A DNA stretch of 64,000 nt from Globisporangium splendens (GCA_006386115.1 VFIW01000012.1:893128-957127); one strand, 5' to 3'; counted from the first letter of the stretch, positions 53,889 through 64,000 are shown. The notes: generated by a model from the letters alone, not told the origin. Translations and numbers: made by a program.

Positions 53889-55241
53889 GGTGCTGGGTAT
53901 GTACAGAAGAGGAGGTTATAGACACAGGACGCGTGCGGGGGAATATGGAGAGTGATCGCTTGTGCGTGGCGCTGATGATGGCGAATGGGAAACATCCAGC
54001 GCCATGCGTCAGCTCTGCGCTCTTTGGGAATCACTGAACGGCTCCGAAATGGAGTGGGCCACGTCGGTTTGGTGTCCAGTGGCGACCAAAAACAGGGCTT
54101 GTGGGGGTAGGTCTGCCATATTAATCGGAAAACACGATGCATGATGCTGTTGTAACTGCTCATTTCACTGGAGTTTTGTATGGTAGAAAGAGTGACGTCG
54201 GGTGTTGGTGGTGCTTTTCGAAATGACATGAGAAAGGGCAAGCGTGCGAATCAGCGACGAGTGACCCACATCTGGACCTCCAACAGCTGAATGGTTCTGT
54301 GCATGCATACTCTCTGAAAGATGACAAATGGTGTTTGATCGAATAAAAGAGGGAGTGCCTCATTGCGATGCCATACACTAGTATTTCTAATTGTTACCCG
54401 TTGAGAATACCTTTCTGCGACAAGATACCTTTGTCCTATTATAAAATTCGAGCATGCTTGTGTGGCGGGTTTTTGCCTGTGTGGGTTCGGACCAGCAATG
54501 GAAACCTCATCGTGATGAGCATCCACTTGACGTTCCCTCATGCGCATCTGGGTGGTGTGCACGCTTTATGCGCGTTCGTCTGCACCTGCAAAGCCACCTG
54601 TTGCTCATTTTTTGCATCGCTCCCTGTCGCACCAGCTCATGGGTGCAATTGGGGTGCAATATGTCGAATATTTGAGAAGATGACACTAGATGGGAAAGTG
54701 GAAACCACGCAGCAGCAAACTATTGATGTTAGAAAATCGCAATTTTATCGGAAGATCGCAATATGTTTCAGTAAACGCATTTGCCTCCCATTTTTCACAA
54801 ATCCATTTCCCACAGCAATCTCACTTTGTATCAACTAGAATTGCTGATGGAATTTTGGGCTCTCATATCCTCCCACCTGCAAGCTCTGTGGACAATATTT
54901 TCATCGTGCCAGACGTGTTTCAGCCTCAGCCTCCACCGCAGCTTTGCCAAGGAGACGTGGACAGCGTTTCTGATAAGGAACACCAGCCGTGAATATCGTA
55001 CAACCAGTTGTTCTTCTGCACACACGTGTTGCGGTGATTACCACTCATAAGAAGTGCACGTATTTGGACTAACTAATTCTAGTTTTTATTCCCTGCAACC
55101 TCAGCGAGTGACCAACAGTATTGCACATTAGCAATTGCGGTGTTTTGCCAGGTATCGGAAAAAACTGGAGTAAGCGAAAAAGCAGAATTTTAAGAGCTGC
55201 TGTGTCTGCCCTCATTTATGAGAACATACTAGGCAAAAGGG
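53889..55241. other. Intergenic region downstream of inverted S33 remnants
   Basis: 1.35 kb between the start of the intact S33 gene and the left edge of the inverted duplication. No gene or repeat family is recognised. It should include the S33 gene promoter near 53900. Confidence 0.4.
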
Positions 55242-56464
55242 ATGGCTGCTCAAACTCGCGCTGCTGGCGACCCGGACTCGATTGGAGGCTCGTAAGCGGC
55301 TGCATTCGTAGGTGATCCGCGCAATGCATCTCCGTCCGTGACGATCTGGGCTTGCGCGTTCTTCCTGCGCTTGACTCGTCGCTCTTTCGCTCGGCACACG
55401 TAAATCGCCAGCGACAAGAAAATGACCCCAGCGGCTAGGGATACAAGGGTCACCGCCGTCTTGTACTTGCTTGAGGCGTAGGAAATACGTTTCGCCGTCG
55501 TACACATCATCACTATTGAGGTAAAAAAACATGTTTTGAAATGCTTTGGCTGGATCAAGATCAGCCATGTACGAGTTCGCAGCAGCCACGCAGGTCTTGT
55601 CAAGTTTGGAGAAATCGCCGTTGTTCTTCACGTAGGATGCAAGTAGCTCGCCACCGCATATTTTCGGGGTCAATGGTGTCCACCCATACGCGTCCAAATA
55701 CGGATTGTACCTTGTGTTGAAGAGCGCTCCATGTGCCGCGAACTCGAACGCAATGAGTTCCTTCTTCGAGCCATCCAGTACGTTGAAGAGCCGTTCGGCA
55801 TACTTGTGCGGCGTCTGCGGATCCAACTTGCCGCTCATGAGCAGCACACTCGCCTGAGCTGAGATCTTCGCCGCGACATTCCAATATTTGTCCTTCTTGT
55901 ACGCGATCGCTGGCGCAGACGACGCTGTGATATTCAGCGCCGTACACGCAGCCGACGTGTCCTTCGTGAACGCACGGTACAATGACAGCATCGACGAGAT
56001 GGGTCCTGCGCTGATTGCCGCATTCGCGTAGCGTTCGTTCATAGTGGCGAGGTCGGGCGTCGGCGACTCCCACATCTCCGAGAACAAAATCAAGTAGTAC
56101 TCGAGGGTCGACACGAGCGCTTCTTCTTCGCTCGGTGTATTGAGAAGTTCTTTCATTCGCTTGAAGAACTGCAGCAAGACCTTGCGATCGTCATCGTTGC
56201 AACGGTTCAAACGGTAGACGACGACGGGGATGAACCCGCGCGTCTCGGCGTACATCATTATCTGTCCAAGGAAGTGCTTCAAGTAGGTCGATGGCGAAAG
56301 AGACGATGGTTCGCCTGCGCCATAAAAGTCGGAAACGAGCGTCGCGCACTTGGAAGTTGTTTTTTTGTCAAAATCCGCCAGAACTTTTTTCAAGACGGAG
56401 GCAATCGACTTTGAGCCAAACTTCTTCGCAGTGACTTGAGCGTTCGTGCTCAGGAGCGACAGAA
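55242..56464 (-). repeat. Left arm of 1.22-kb inverted duplication
   Basis: The reverse complement of this arm matches 56624-57846 with scattered substitutions and two compensating 1-bp length differences. The arms face each other across a 159-bp unique loop (56465-56623). Identity starts abruptly at TTCTGTCGCTCC and fades just past the stop codon region. Confidence 0.95.
55242..56464 (-). pseudogene. S33 peptidase remnant, minus-strand arm
   Basis: Read on the minus strand, this carries the C-terminal ~60% of an S33-type protein: SEMWESPTPDL, NVAAKISAQASVLLMSGKLDPQTPHKY with the catalytic Asp, FEFAAHGALF with the catalytic His, then a C-terminal hydrophobic helix region. It lacks signal peptide, oxyanion motif and nucleophile. 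One extra C in the ETYF-coding region (near 55489) shifts the frame before the transmembrane part. With no start region it cannot encode an enzyme. Confidence 0.8.
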
Positions 56465-57838
56465 GCTACGGATCGGCGCTCGTGGAGTGCTCCATTCACT
56501 TGCAGACCAAGGAAATCGTCGGGTACATTCTGGATAACATCAGCACGACGTCCGGCGGCGATGTCAAGGACGCGATGTACATGTCCAATTGGGACACGAA
56601 CTTTGGCGAAGTGAGTGAACGCTTTCTGTCGCTCCTGAGCACGAACGCTCAAGTCACTGCGAAGAAGTTTGGTTCAAAGTCGATTGCCTCCGTCTTGAAA
56701 AAAGTTCTGGCGGATTTTGACAAAAAAACAACTTCCAAGTGCGCGACGCTCGTTTCCGACTTTTATGGCGCAGGCGAACCATCGTCTCTTTCGCCATCGA
56801 CCTACTTGAAGCACTTCCTTGGACAGATAATGATGTACGCCGAGACGCGCAGGTTCATCCCCGTCGTCGTCTACCGTTTGAACCGTTGCAACGATGACGA
56901 TCGCAAGGTCTTGCTGCAGTTCTTCAAGCGAATGAAAGAACTTCTCAATACACCGAGCGAAGAAGAAGCGCTCGTGTCGACCCTCGAGTACTACTTGATT
57001 TTGTTCTCGGAGATGTGGGAGTCGCCGACGCCCGACCTCGCCACTATGAACGAACGCTACGCGAATGCGGCAATCAGCGCAGGACCCATCTCGTCGATGC
57101 TGTCATTGTACCGTGCGTTCACGAAGGACACGTCGGCTGCGTGTACGGCGCTGAATATCACAGCGTCGTCTGCGCCAGCGATCGCGTACAAGAAGGACAA
57201 ATATTGGAATGTCGCGGCGAAGATCTCAGCTCAGGCGAGTGTGCTGCTCATGAGCGGCAAGTTGGATCCGCAGACGCCGCACAAGTATGCCGAACGGCTC
57301 TTCAACGTACTGGATGGCTCGAAGAAGGAACTCATTGCGTTCGAGTTCGCGGCACATGGAGCGCTCTTCAACACAAGGTACAATCCGTATTTGGACGCGT
57401 ATGGGTGGACACCATTGACCCCGAAAATATGCGGTGGCGAGCTACTTGCATCCTACGTGAAGAACAACGGCGATTTCTCCAAACTTGACAAGACCTGCGT
57501 GGCTGCTGCGAACTCGTACATGGCTGATCTTGATCCAGCCAAAGCATTTCAAAACATGTTTTTTTTACCTCAATAGTGATGATGTGTACGACGGCGAAAC
57601 GTATTTCTACGCCTCAAGCAAGTACAAGACGGCGGTGATCCTTGTACTCACAGCCGCTGGTGTCATTTTCTTGTCGCTGGCGATTTACGCGTGCCGAGCG
57701 AAAGAGCGACGAGTCGAGCGCAGGAAGAACGCGCAAGCTCAGATAGCTATGGAAGACGATGCATTGCGCGGATCACCTACGAATGCGGCCGCATACGAAC
57801 CTCCAATCGAGTCCGGGTCGCTAGCAGCGCCGGCTTGA
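56464..57838 (+). pseudogene. S33 peptidase remnant, plus-strand arm
   Basis: Homology to the intact S33 peptidase begins exactly at the nucleophile Ser (SYGSALVE, corresponding to GVSYGTALVE) and runs through GYILDNISTTSGGDVKD, the catalytic Asp (SGKLDPQTPHKY) and His (AAHGALF). An eight-T run near 57559 (seven in the other arm) shifts the frame and ends the ORF early at 57576. The transmembrane helix (LVLTAAGVIFLSLAIYAC) continues in another frame to 57838. Everything N-terminal of the nucleophile is absent, so the gene is broken at both ends. Confidence 0.8.
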
Positions 57839-57846
57839 GCAGCCAT
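56624..57846 (+). repeat. Right arm of 1.22-kb inverted duplication
   Basis: This is the partner of 55242-56464. The two arms have the same length (1,223 bp) and could form a large cruciform or hairpin. The 159-bp loop belongs to the plus-strand remnant and is absent from the left arm. Confidence 0.95.
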
Positions 57847-58259
57847 TTCCTCGTGTGTAATTTTGTTTCGCTGCCAGTAGGATCACTGCTACGTCTTTGC
57901 TTCGTTTTTAAATAACGGCGAGAAGTCCAAGACTGCTCGTAATAATAACAATGTGTCAAGCCCAACAAGATGCAACTCCAGAAAGAAAATGCTGCCATCA
58001 CAGGATTGACGTTCTCGATCACGTACACGACTAAAGTCAACTTTAATTTTCAGAAAGCCCAACCTTGCCCGCCTATTCGACTACAATTTTCAGCTAGTCG
58101 ACTCGTGCGCGACTTGGCTACAATTTTTCGACCACGCAAACTGTGCACGAATGTGATCGTTGGAGCACCAGTAAAAGTCGATTTTGTTACGGTAGTAATA
58201 TTTGTCAATCATATTGGTTACATAACATTGTGGCACACAATTGAAATATAGCAGATAGT

Positions 58260-58360
58260 AGCACAATAATTGACTCACCTTCTGGTCGAAAGTTTTGAGA
58301 CATTTCAAAAAGTGAGAGATATTGACACTTTCGGCCAGAAGGTGACTCAATTATTGTGCT
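58260..58360. repeat. 101-bp hairpin with 34-bp arms
   Basis: AGCACAATAATTGACTCACC... at 58260-58293 is the reverse complement of 58327-58360 with two mismatches, separated by 33 bp. It may be a MITE (terminal inverted repeat AGCACAATAATTGA) or a transcriptional hairpin. No clear target-site duplication was found. Confidence 0.9.
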
Positions 58361-59089
58361 GCTTTTGAAACAGCAAAAGTGACGCATTTATGAAGTGTGA
58401 TTACATCAGTCAGTAAAATAATGAACATGTGTAATTGTGTCGGCTTGCTGCCAAACATTGATATTGCTGCAGTCCTCTGATTCTCAACACAAGTGCTTTT
58501 GAAAAATTTAGTTCAAAACTGGTATCGAAAAACCCTCTTATCAGCGAACACAAATATGCGTTTTGACATGTTCGTCACTCCCAAAGCAATGGGCTATCCT
58601 CTGTAGTATCTTGTTTTAAACGATTGTATCAATGTGCATCACTGTTTGTATGACTGATCTGAATGCATCACAGCGTGGCTGTCATGAGCTTCAGGCCACA
58701 CTTCGCCTGTTCTTGCTCTGATTTTCATTTTCAGACACCACAATACAATATTTGCAAACATGAAAGTCGACATTGCAGCTTTTGAAAAGAGAGAATCGAA
58801 CATACTGTCGCTCCAGGCATCTTCTGCAGTTGATGAATTCGGACCAGTCGTTTCGGTTGATATAAGTTCACTTTTGGGGTCCAGCAGACTCGTGCTGCCC
58901 AAACGCTAAAAAGGAAGTGATTCGAGCTCACTTCTGGTGCCTTACGCAAAATAGCCCATCTCAACTTGCACAAACTTTGCCCATCATTTCTTCCCAAAAG
59001 CTATAATTCTATCTCTTCCTAACAACCTCTATTTATGAATGCAGAGTATTCAAATGGATATCAAACTTCTTTTAGGCTTGATTTATGTA

Positions 59090-59240
59090 TGTCCGATTCA
59101 TCTATCCGATGTAAAGAGGCTTAATGAAATTTGATTCTATTCTGCTCATCTCCATCAGTCCATGTTATGCACTCAAACCTCTTTATTTGAATGCTCTCTT
59201 TAATTCATTTGGTACAGGAATGACGATCGCTTTGAGGCTT
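59090..59240. repeat. Degenerate MITE-like repeat, copy a
   Basis: This shares TCTGCTCATCTCCAT, an AACCTCTTTAT-like motif, and a TTTGGTAC-GGAATGA block with 60165-60310, in the same order and at similar spacing. An AAAGAGGCTTAAT motif at its left end is roughly complementary to the AACCTCTTTAT motif inside. Confidence 0.5.
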
Positions 59241-59509
59241 TTTAAACTCATTCGTGCAGATCTTTGGCGGTCTGTTATTTCAGCACCTTCTCGTCATATC
59301 GAACGGCACTCAGCTCCATTTCAAGAATGTTAGCTGTCTTGTAGTGTCGTCTTGCTACCGATGCATTGTGTGCTTTCACGATGAATCTGAGCATACTTAA
59401 AATGCCATATCTGTCTAACCTTCTTTTGACAGCGTTGAAGCCGAGCATTACAATATAGTTGCTCGTCTTCAAACGTCAAAATGGTGCTAAGTCAGAACAA
59501 CCGACTGAT

Positions 59510-59669
59510 GCCGTGTTCGCGCACGAGTGAAAATGGTCATTTTCGTACAAGATGAAGGCGCGAACACGGCAAACGAAACATGAAATGATCGAAAACGACG
59601 TTATGGCAAAGAGCATTTGGAAGATACTAGTACTCGTTTTGAGAAAGTGGAATTACGCACGAACACGGC
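59510..59669. mobile_element. MITE-like element with GCCGTGTTCG terminal inverted repeat
   Basis: GCCGTGTTCGCGC at 59510-59522 is the exact reverse complement of 59558-59570. A third, slightly changed copy in the same inverted sense (GCACGAACACGGC) ends at 59669. The ~160-bp element with GC-rich ends in AT-rich surroundings suggests a small non-autonomous DNA transposon, perhaps with an internal duplication of one end. Confidence 0.55.
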
Positions 59670-60164
59670 CCAAGTAACAGCACATATTAACAATACGAAT
59701 CCAAACTAAATGGCCCAACCTCCACTTCAAGTTAGTTCTGTGAGACTCGCTTAATAATGTTGGTGGGGAAGTGGCTGATTTGTTCTGGAACCAACCAACC
59801 AAATTGCATTGCCACACAGAGCGGTTGGACACACCAAGGCCAACCATTTCGTACTGAGGTAAGTTAACTTTAAAGGTCCATTTCCGACCATCGCGTGCGG
59901 AACCCCTGCTAGCCACATGGTGATCACCAACCGTGTTCCACGCCAGGATAACTTTGTGAAATGTGGTGGTCAGGAACCACCTCACCGTCGCTGAGAATCT
60001 GAATGCGCGATCAATGATCGCACATCAAAACTTTCGGAGTGGCAGTCGTTCCCACCAAACCTTATATTTTCATCTCTTCCCAGAATCCTCTCTTCATGCG
60101 TTGAAAGTGTTGTAGCATAGTTATATTTTTCTCAGCTCGTCATTTAATCTTTCTTTATATATGC

Positions 60165-60310
60165 TCGCTCGAGTTGACCGTAAATAGAGAGGTTTATGCA
60201 TGATCAAGTTATCGTCTGCTCATCTCCATTCGCCCTTCCTATGCACATCAGCTTCTTTATTATAATAACCTCTATAATGCATTTGCTACCGGAATGATGG
60301 TCACAACTCG
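60165..60310. repeat. Degenerate MITE-like repeat, copy b
   Basis: This is the partner of 59090-59240, about 1.07 kb downstream, with TCTGCTCATCTCCAT, AACCTCTATAATGC and TTTGCTACCGGAATGA in the same order. TAGAGAGGTTTATG near 60185 is an inverted counterpart of the AACCTCTATA motif. Confidence 0.5.
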
Positions 60311-60756
60311 TTCAAAAACTGCGCGATCATTTCGAGATTAGACCAAGCGCGAACAAGCAAGCATCTCGCCCCGCCCGAGCGCGAATGCTCGCTGGAGAGA
60401 GCCATCAGCGTCCTTAATGCAAGCCCAGACGCAGGAACACCGCGGCGGCAGGACGAGCATCGTGCTTGTAGATCGGGAATGTCATCCCTCCCCCATCACT
60501 CGCTCTATCGCTCATCGCAATGCAATTTGTGTTCCCTTGCCTCGTTGTCCAGAGCCATCGCAGGAGCGGCACTCACTCACGCTCCTGTCGATGCAGCAAG
60601 AAAGTTATCGCGTCCGTTCCTTTCTCTCTTTCTTCTCGTCTAAATGACCGCTCACAATTCGTTTTCCAGCGAACCCCACACGTCCATTACCTCACTACGC
60701 AAGCATCAGTCGACAAAGTTTTTTTACTCCAGTGGATCAAAAACTTCTGAAGAAAG

Positions 60757-63700
60757 ATGACCCCGCTATTGAAGCAGTCGCCACCAAGGAGCGGTAGCTA
60801 CGGAAGCCTTCCTAGTGACTCCACGCTAGTTGGTCTAAGCCAGGCATCGTGGATCTCGCGGATTTTGTTTTCCTATGCAAGACCGTTGATGCAAATTGGG
60901 AACAAGCGCCAGTTGAATGCGGACGATCTCTGGGAGCTCCAGAGCGAGAACCAAGCGGCTGCAGCGTATGCGGCATTCAGCAAGCAGTACGGAGATCATG
61001 GGAAGTCTGTTGCTCGGGCCATTTGGCACACGTATGGTGTCTCAATCGTTCTCTGTGGGCTCGCGTTCGCCATCTCCACGGCTTGCACTCTGTTTTCTCC
61101 ACTGGTGCTTCGCCACGTGATTGATGCGTTTGCCAAGCCAGAGATCGATACTCAAGATTTGATGATTTGGCTTGGTGCGTTTTTCGTGTCGCTGCTTGTG
61201 AACACGACCGCGATTACCCAGATGAATATGCATTTGGAATTTATTGGGCTGCGCCTGACAGTGTCGCTCAAGTCGCTGCTCTTTCAGAAGGCCATGCGAA
61301 AGAGCGTTTCAAGCAAGAATGATGCAAGCGCTGTCGACCTCTCCAATGTCTACTCTTCTGATGTCTCAAGCATCTTGTGGGCTACGTACGTTGTGAACGA
61401 GTTTTTGATCCTTCCCGTGCAAATCGTCGGTGTGGTATACCTACTCTATGACGTTCTCGGTTACGCGGTTTTCGCTGGTTTTGGCGTCATTGGTCTCTCT
61501 ATCCTAGCGACCTCCGTCCTCAGCAAGTTTTCTGGGAAAGCGTTCGGAAATTTGATGGCGAAAAAGGACGTTCGCATGAGATTGATTAAGGAAGTGTTCG
61601 GTGCGATTCAAATTGTCAAGTTGAACGCGTGGGAAGCCAAGTTCGCCGACAAAGTTCACTCGCTTCGCGCACGCGAGCTCTCTGCTCTCGGTAGTGTGAA
61701 GTATCTGGAGGCGATTTCCTCTTTCTTGTCATCGACGTTTTCGCTCCTTGTACCGACTGTCTCGATCGCTGTTTACACTCTCGTGATGGACGAAGTCCTG
61801 ACGGCTTCGAAGGTTTTCACTGCAATGGCGCTTTTCAATGTCCTCCGTCAGCCTCTCCGAGTTTTACCTTTTGTGGTTCAAACACTCGTCGAAGCCAAGG
61901 TCTCGCTCGCTCGCATCTCTGAATTCCTCGAAACGCACGAGAGTGACCTGTCCAATGTGACAAGAGCCGAATCTCCACTGCTTGGTGAAGCTGGGGTTGC
62001 CATATCCGTGGAAGATGGCTGCTTTGGGTGGAGTAGAGACACTCCGCTGCTGCAGGATGTGTACTTGAAAATCAAAAAAGGCGATTTGGTAGTCATCCAT
62101 GGCCCAGTCGGTGCAGGCAAATCGTCTCTGTGCTATGCCTTACTCGGTGAAATGGAGAAGATGGCTGGTTGTGTTGCAGTTCGAGGTCGTGTCGCATACT
62201 ATTCGCAACAGCCATGGATCCAAAACATGACCATTCGTGACAACATCTTGTTTGGAAAAGCGTACGACCACCAACGATACCAAAAAGTGCTCGATTCGTG
62301 TGGATTGCTGCCCGACTTGGCACAGCTCCCTGGCGGAGACGCGACTGAAATTGGTCAAAAGGGAGTGAACCTGTCGGGGGGTCAACAAGCACGATTGTGT
62401 CTCGCGAGAGCGTGCTATTCTGATGCGGACGTGTTTATTCTTGACTCTCCTCTGGCTGCTGTTGACGCTGTGGTGCAAAGCGAGGTTTTTAGCAAGTGCA
62501 TTTGCGGGCTATTACAGGACAAGACAATCTTGCTGGTTACTCACAGTCCCGAAATCATCGCGTCGGAAGCAGTGAATTACAAGATCTTCGTTGAAGGTGG
62601 CAAGTTGAAGGGGGAGGCGGTGAGGAGCAAGAAACCACGCGGACTGTTTGCACACACCAAACTTTCTCCAAGTAAGTTGGATGAGGCTTACGCCCATGAA
62701 GTTGATTCGCAAGACAATACCTCTGGTGCTGGTCGGCTGGTGGAAGACGAAGAGCGCAACGATGGCCGAGTGTCGACGGATGTGTTTGCGAAGTATTTCC
62801 ACTTTCTTGGCGGCTTCAAAGTGTTTCTTCTGTTGTTCCTGATTCAAGCTTCATGGCAAGGTTGCCAAATTGGCAGTGATTTGTGGCTGAGTTACTGGAC
62901 GGGCGAGAAACTTGGACACTACAACAAGGACGAGGCGGCATACAACATGACAATTTATGCCGGTCTTGGCGCAGGAGCCACAGTCATGATCTTTGTTCGC
63001 GCGATCCTTGTTGTATGCGCTGGCATTCGCGCGTCGCGCAACCTCTTTGACGTCATGACGCGATCTCTCTTCCAAGCGCCACTGCGATTCTTCGATGCCA
63101 ACCCGATTGGTCGTATTGTGAATCGATATGGCGGCGACATGATGCAAGTGGATGTAAGACTCCCTTCTTCCTACAGTAACTTGTTCGTGACGTTGTTTTC
63201 CACGTGTTGCCAGCTCGGGACAGCTGTCTACATAGTGAAGTTCACCGGGGTGTTGATCCTCCCGCTCGCGTTCCTGTATGTGAAAGCTGCAAAGTTTTAC
63301 TTGGCGCCATCTCGTGAGATCGCTCGTCTTCAGAAAGTGTCATCGTCACCTGTACTGAGTCATGTAACCCAGGTGGAGGAAGGAGTAGTCGTCGTTCGTG
63401 CGTTTGGGTCCGAGTGTGTTGATCTCGTTATCCGCGAGAATTTCAAGCGCATCGATGAGAACAGTCGCGTGTGGGTTGCCGAAGCGGCGATCAACATGTG
63501 GTTCCAGATGGCAATGCAACTTATTGGCTGCGGTGTTGTCATTGTGATCGTGTCTGGGCTTGTGTATTTCCGCGATTATCTCTCACCGGGTATTGTTGGG
63601 CTGACATTCACGTACGCGCTCAACATCGAGAGTGGGCTCGATATCCTGGTGAGATATTGGTCCAACATTGAAATTGGCATGGTCAGTCCTGAGCGCATCT

Positions 63701-64000
63701 TAGAGTACGCCGCGATCCCAGCAGAGGGGGGCAAGAAAACTCTCGTTGTCGAGCCGCCTGCGCAATGGCCACGACAAGGATCCATTACCTTTGACAAGGT
63801 GGCTTTTAGCTACAAGGAAGGAGCCCCTGCTGTGCTCAAGGGTGTGTCGTTTCGCATCCAGAACAATGAGAAGATCGGCATTGTGGGTCGAACAGGCGCT
63901 GGGAAGTCGAGCCTCACGATGGCGTTGTTCCGCATCAATGAATTGGACTCAGGTCGCATCGTGATCGATGGGGAAGACATTTCGAGCATGCCGTTGCACT
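60757..64000 (+). CDS. ABCC (MRP-type) multidrug transporter, 3' end beyond window
   Basis: An uninterrupted frame runs from the ATG at 60757 to the right edge, about 1,081 residues so far. Order: a short cytosolic N-terminus, ABCC linker motif (ASWISRILFSYARPLM), membrane domain 1, then nucleotide-binding domain 1 with Walker A GPVGAGKSS near residue 450, NLSGGQQARL signature and DVFILDSPLAAVD Walker B. Membrane domain 2 begins near FKVFLLLFLIQASW. NBD2 is entered, with Walker A GRTGAGKSS. It lacks the extra N-terminal TMD0 of long MRPs. Family members export glutathione or other conjugates, organic anions and drugs. In NBD1, Walker B ends in Asp where many exporters have Glu, as commonly seen in ABCC proteins. 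Confidence 0.93.
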   Translation, partial: MTPLLKQSPPRSGSYGSLPSDSTLVGLSQASWISRILFSYARPLMQIGNKRQLNADDLWELQSENQAAAAYAAFSKQYGDHGKSVARAIWHTYGVSIVLCGLAFAISTACTLFSPLVLRHVIDAFAKPEIDTQDLMIWLGAFFVSLLVNTTAITQMNMHLEFIGLRLTVSLKSLLFQKAMRKSVSSKNDASAVDLSNVYSSDVSSILWATYVVNEFLILPVQIVGVVYLLYDVLGYAVFAGFGVIGLSILATSVLSKFSGKAFGNLMAKKDVRMRLIKEVFGAIQIVKLNAWEAKFADKVHSLRARELSALGSVKYLEAISSFLSSTFSLLVPTVSIAVYTLVMDEVLTASKVFTAMALFNVLRQPLRVLPFVVQTLVEAKVSLARISEFLETHESDLSNVTRAESPLLGEAGVAISVEDGCFGWSRDTPLLQDVYLKIKKGDLVVIHGPVGAGKSSLCYALLGEMEKMAGCVAVRGRVAYYSQQPWIQNMTIRDNILFGKAYDHQRYQKVLDSCGLLPDLAQLPGGDATEIGQKGVNLSGGQQARLCLARACYSDADVFILDSPLAAVDAVVQSEVFSKCICGLLQDKTILLVTHSPEIIASEAVNYKIFVEGGKLKGEAVRSKKPRGLFAHTKLSPSKLDEAYAHEVDSQDNTSGAGRLVEDEERNDGRVSTDVFAKYFHFLGGFKVFLLLFLIQASWQGCQIGSDLWLSYWTGEKLGHYNKDEAAYNMTIYAGLGAGATVMIFVRAILVVCAGIRASRNLFDVMTRSLFQAPLRFFDANPIGRIVNRYGGDMMQVDVRLPSSYSNLFVTLFSTCCQLGTAVYIVKFTGVLILPLAFLYVKAAKFYLAPSREIARLQKVSSSPVLSHVTQVEEGVVVVRAFGSECVDLVIRENFKRIDENSRVWVAEAAINMWFQMAMQLIGCGVVIVIVSGLVYFRDYLSPGIVGLTFTYALNIESGLDILVRYWSNIEIGMVSPERILEYAAIPAEGGKKTLVVEPPAQWPRQGSITFDKVAFSYKEGAPAVLKGVSFRIQNNEKIGIVGRTGAGKSSLTMALFRINELDSGRIVIDGEDISSMPLH

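Larger units (their letters stand above)
57847..60756. other. AT-rich gene-free region with small inverted elements
   Basis: 2.9 kb of AT-rich DNA without a credible gene. A 110-residue minus frame (59985-59653) has no recognised domain and runs into the MITE-like element. The region contains a strong hairpin, a MITE-like element and a degenerate direct repeat, listed separately. The ABCC promoter should lie in 60.4-60.75 kb. Confidence 0.5.

Noticed and set aside
1..64000. CRISPR arrays, rRNA and tRNA genes
   Set aside because: No regularly spaced short repeats were seen, no rRNA segments recognised, and scattered GGTTCGA matches do not sit in plausible cloverleafs.

Overview
The window is nuclear DNA of a filamentous eukaryote, almost certainly an oomycete (Phytophthora/Pythium-like). 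The evidence is compact genes with few, short GT-AG introns; two secreted proteins of the AA17 LPMO type, a family known from oomycetes; a BT1/folate-biopterin family transporter; CENP-B-like DNA-binding genes; and Ty3/gypsy, hAT and MITE debris between gene islands. Species cannot be assigned from sequence alone.

Layout. 1-3.1 kb: the 5' half of a Ty3/gypsy element on the minus strand. 3.6-4.6 kb: an orphan S74 (chaperone-of-endosialidase) fragment and a small membrane protein. 5.6-7.8 kb: a SEL1L/Hrd3 ERAD protein. 8.26-17.9 kb: an almost perfect head-to-tail array of a 3,939-bp unit (2.45 copies) carrying a secreted tandem-domain SnoaL-like gene divergent from a MIF-like tautomerase gene. 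18.2 kb: dienelactone hydrolase. 19.9-22.4 kb: two divergent genes that join different helix-turn-helix heads to one shared C-terminal domain. 22.9-23.7 kb: hAT and gypsy remnants. 25.0 and 27.2 kb: two tandem AA17-like LPMO genes. 29-42.9 kb: a housekeeping island with AGFG-type ArfGAP, an NTF2-like protein, a degenerate NTPDase, a membrane-anchored glycosyltransferase, CRIB-RhoGAP, an Arb2-AGC kinase fusion and COQ4. 43.8-46.3 kb: a five-exon gene for a long disordered protein with NPF motifs and C-terminal repeats. 49.6 kb: BT1 transporter. 51.8-53.9 kb: membrane-anchored S33 peptidase. 55.2-57.8 kb: a 1.2-kb inverted duplication of a broken S33 paralogue. 58-60.7 kb: AT-rich, MITE-like DNA. 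60.8-64 kb: an ABCC transporter running off the window.

Themes. The extracellular/secretory theme is strong: LPMOs, SnoaL-like protein, S33 peptidase, ERAD factor and glycosyltransferase. Several genes concern membrane traffic and signalling: ArfGAP, RhoGAP, AGC kinase and the NPF protein. The least conventional elements are the paired HTH/shared-domain genes, the Arb2-kinase fusion, the catalytically blank NTPDase and the recent gene-cassette triplication. Exon joins were made by eye from splice consensus and reading-frame continuity.
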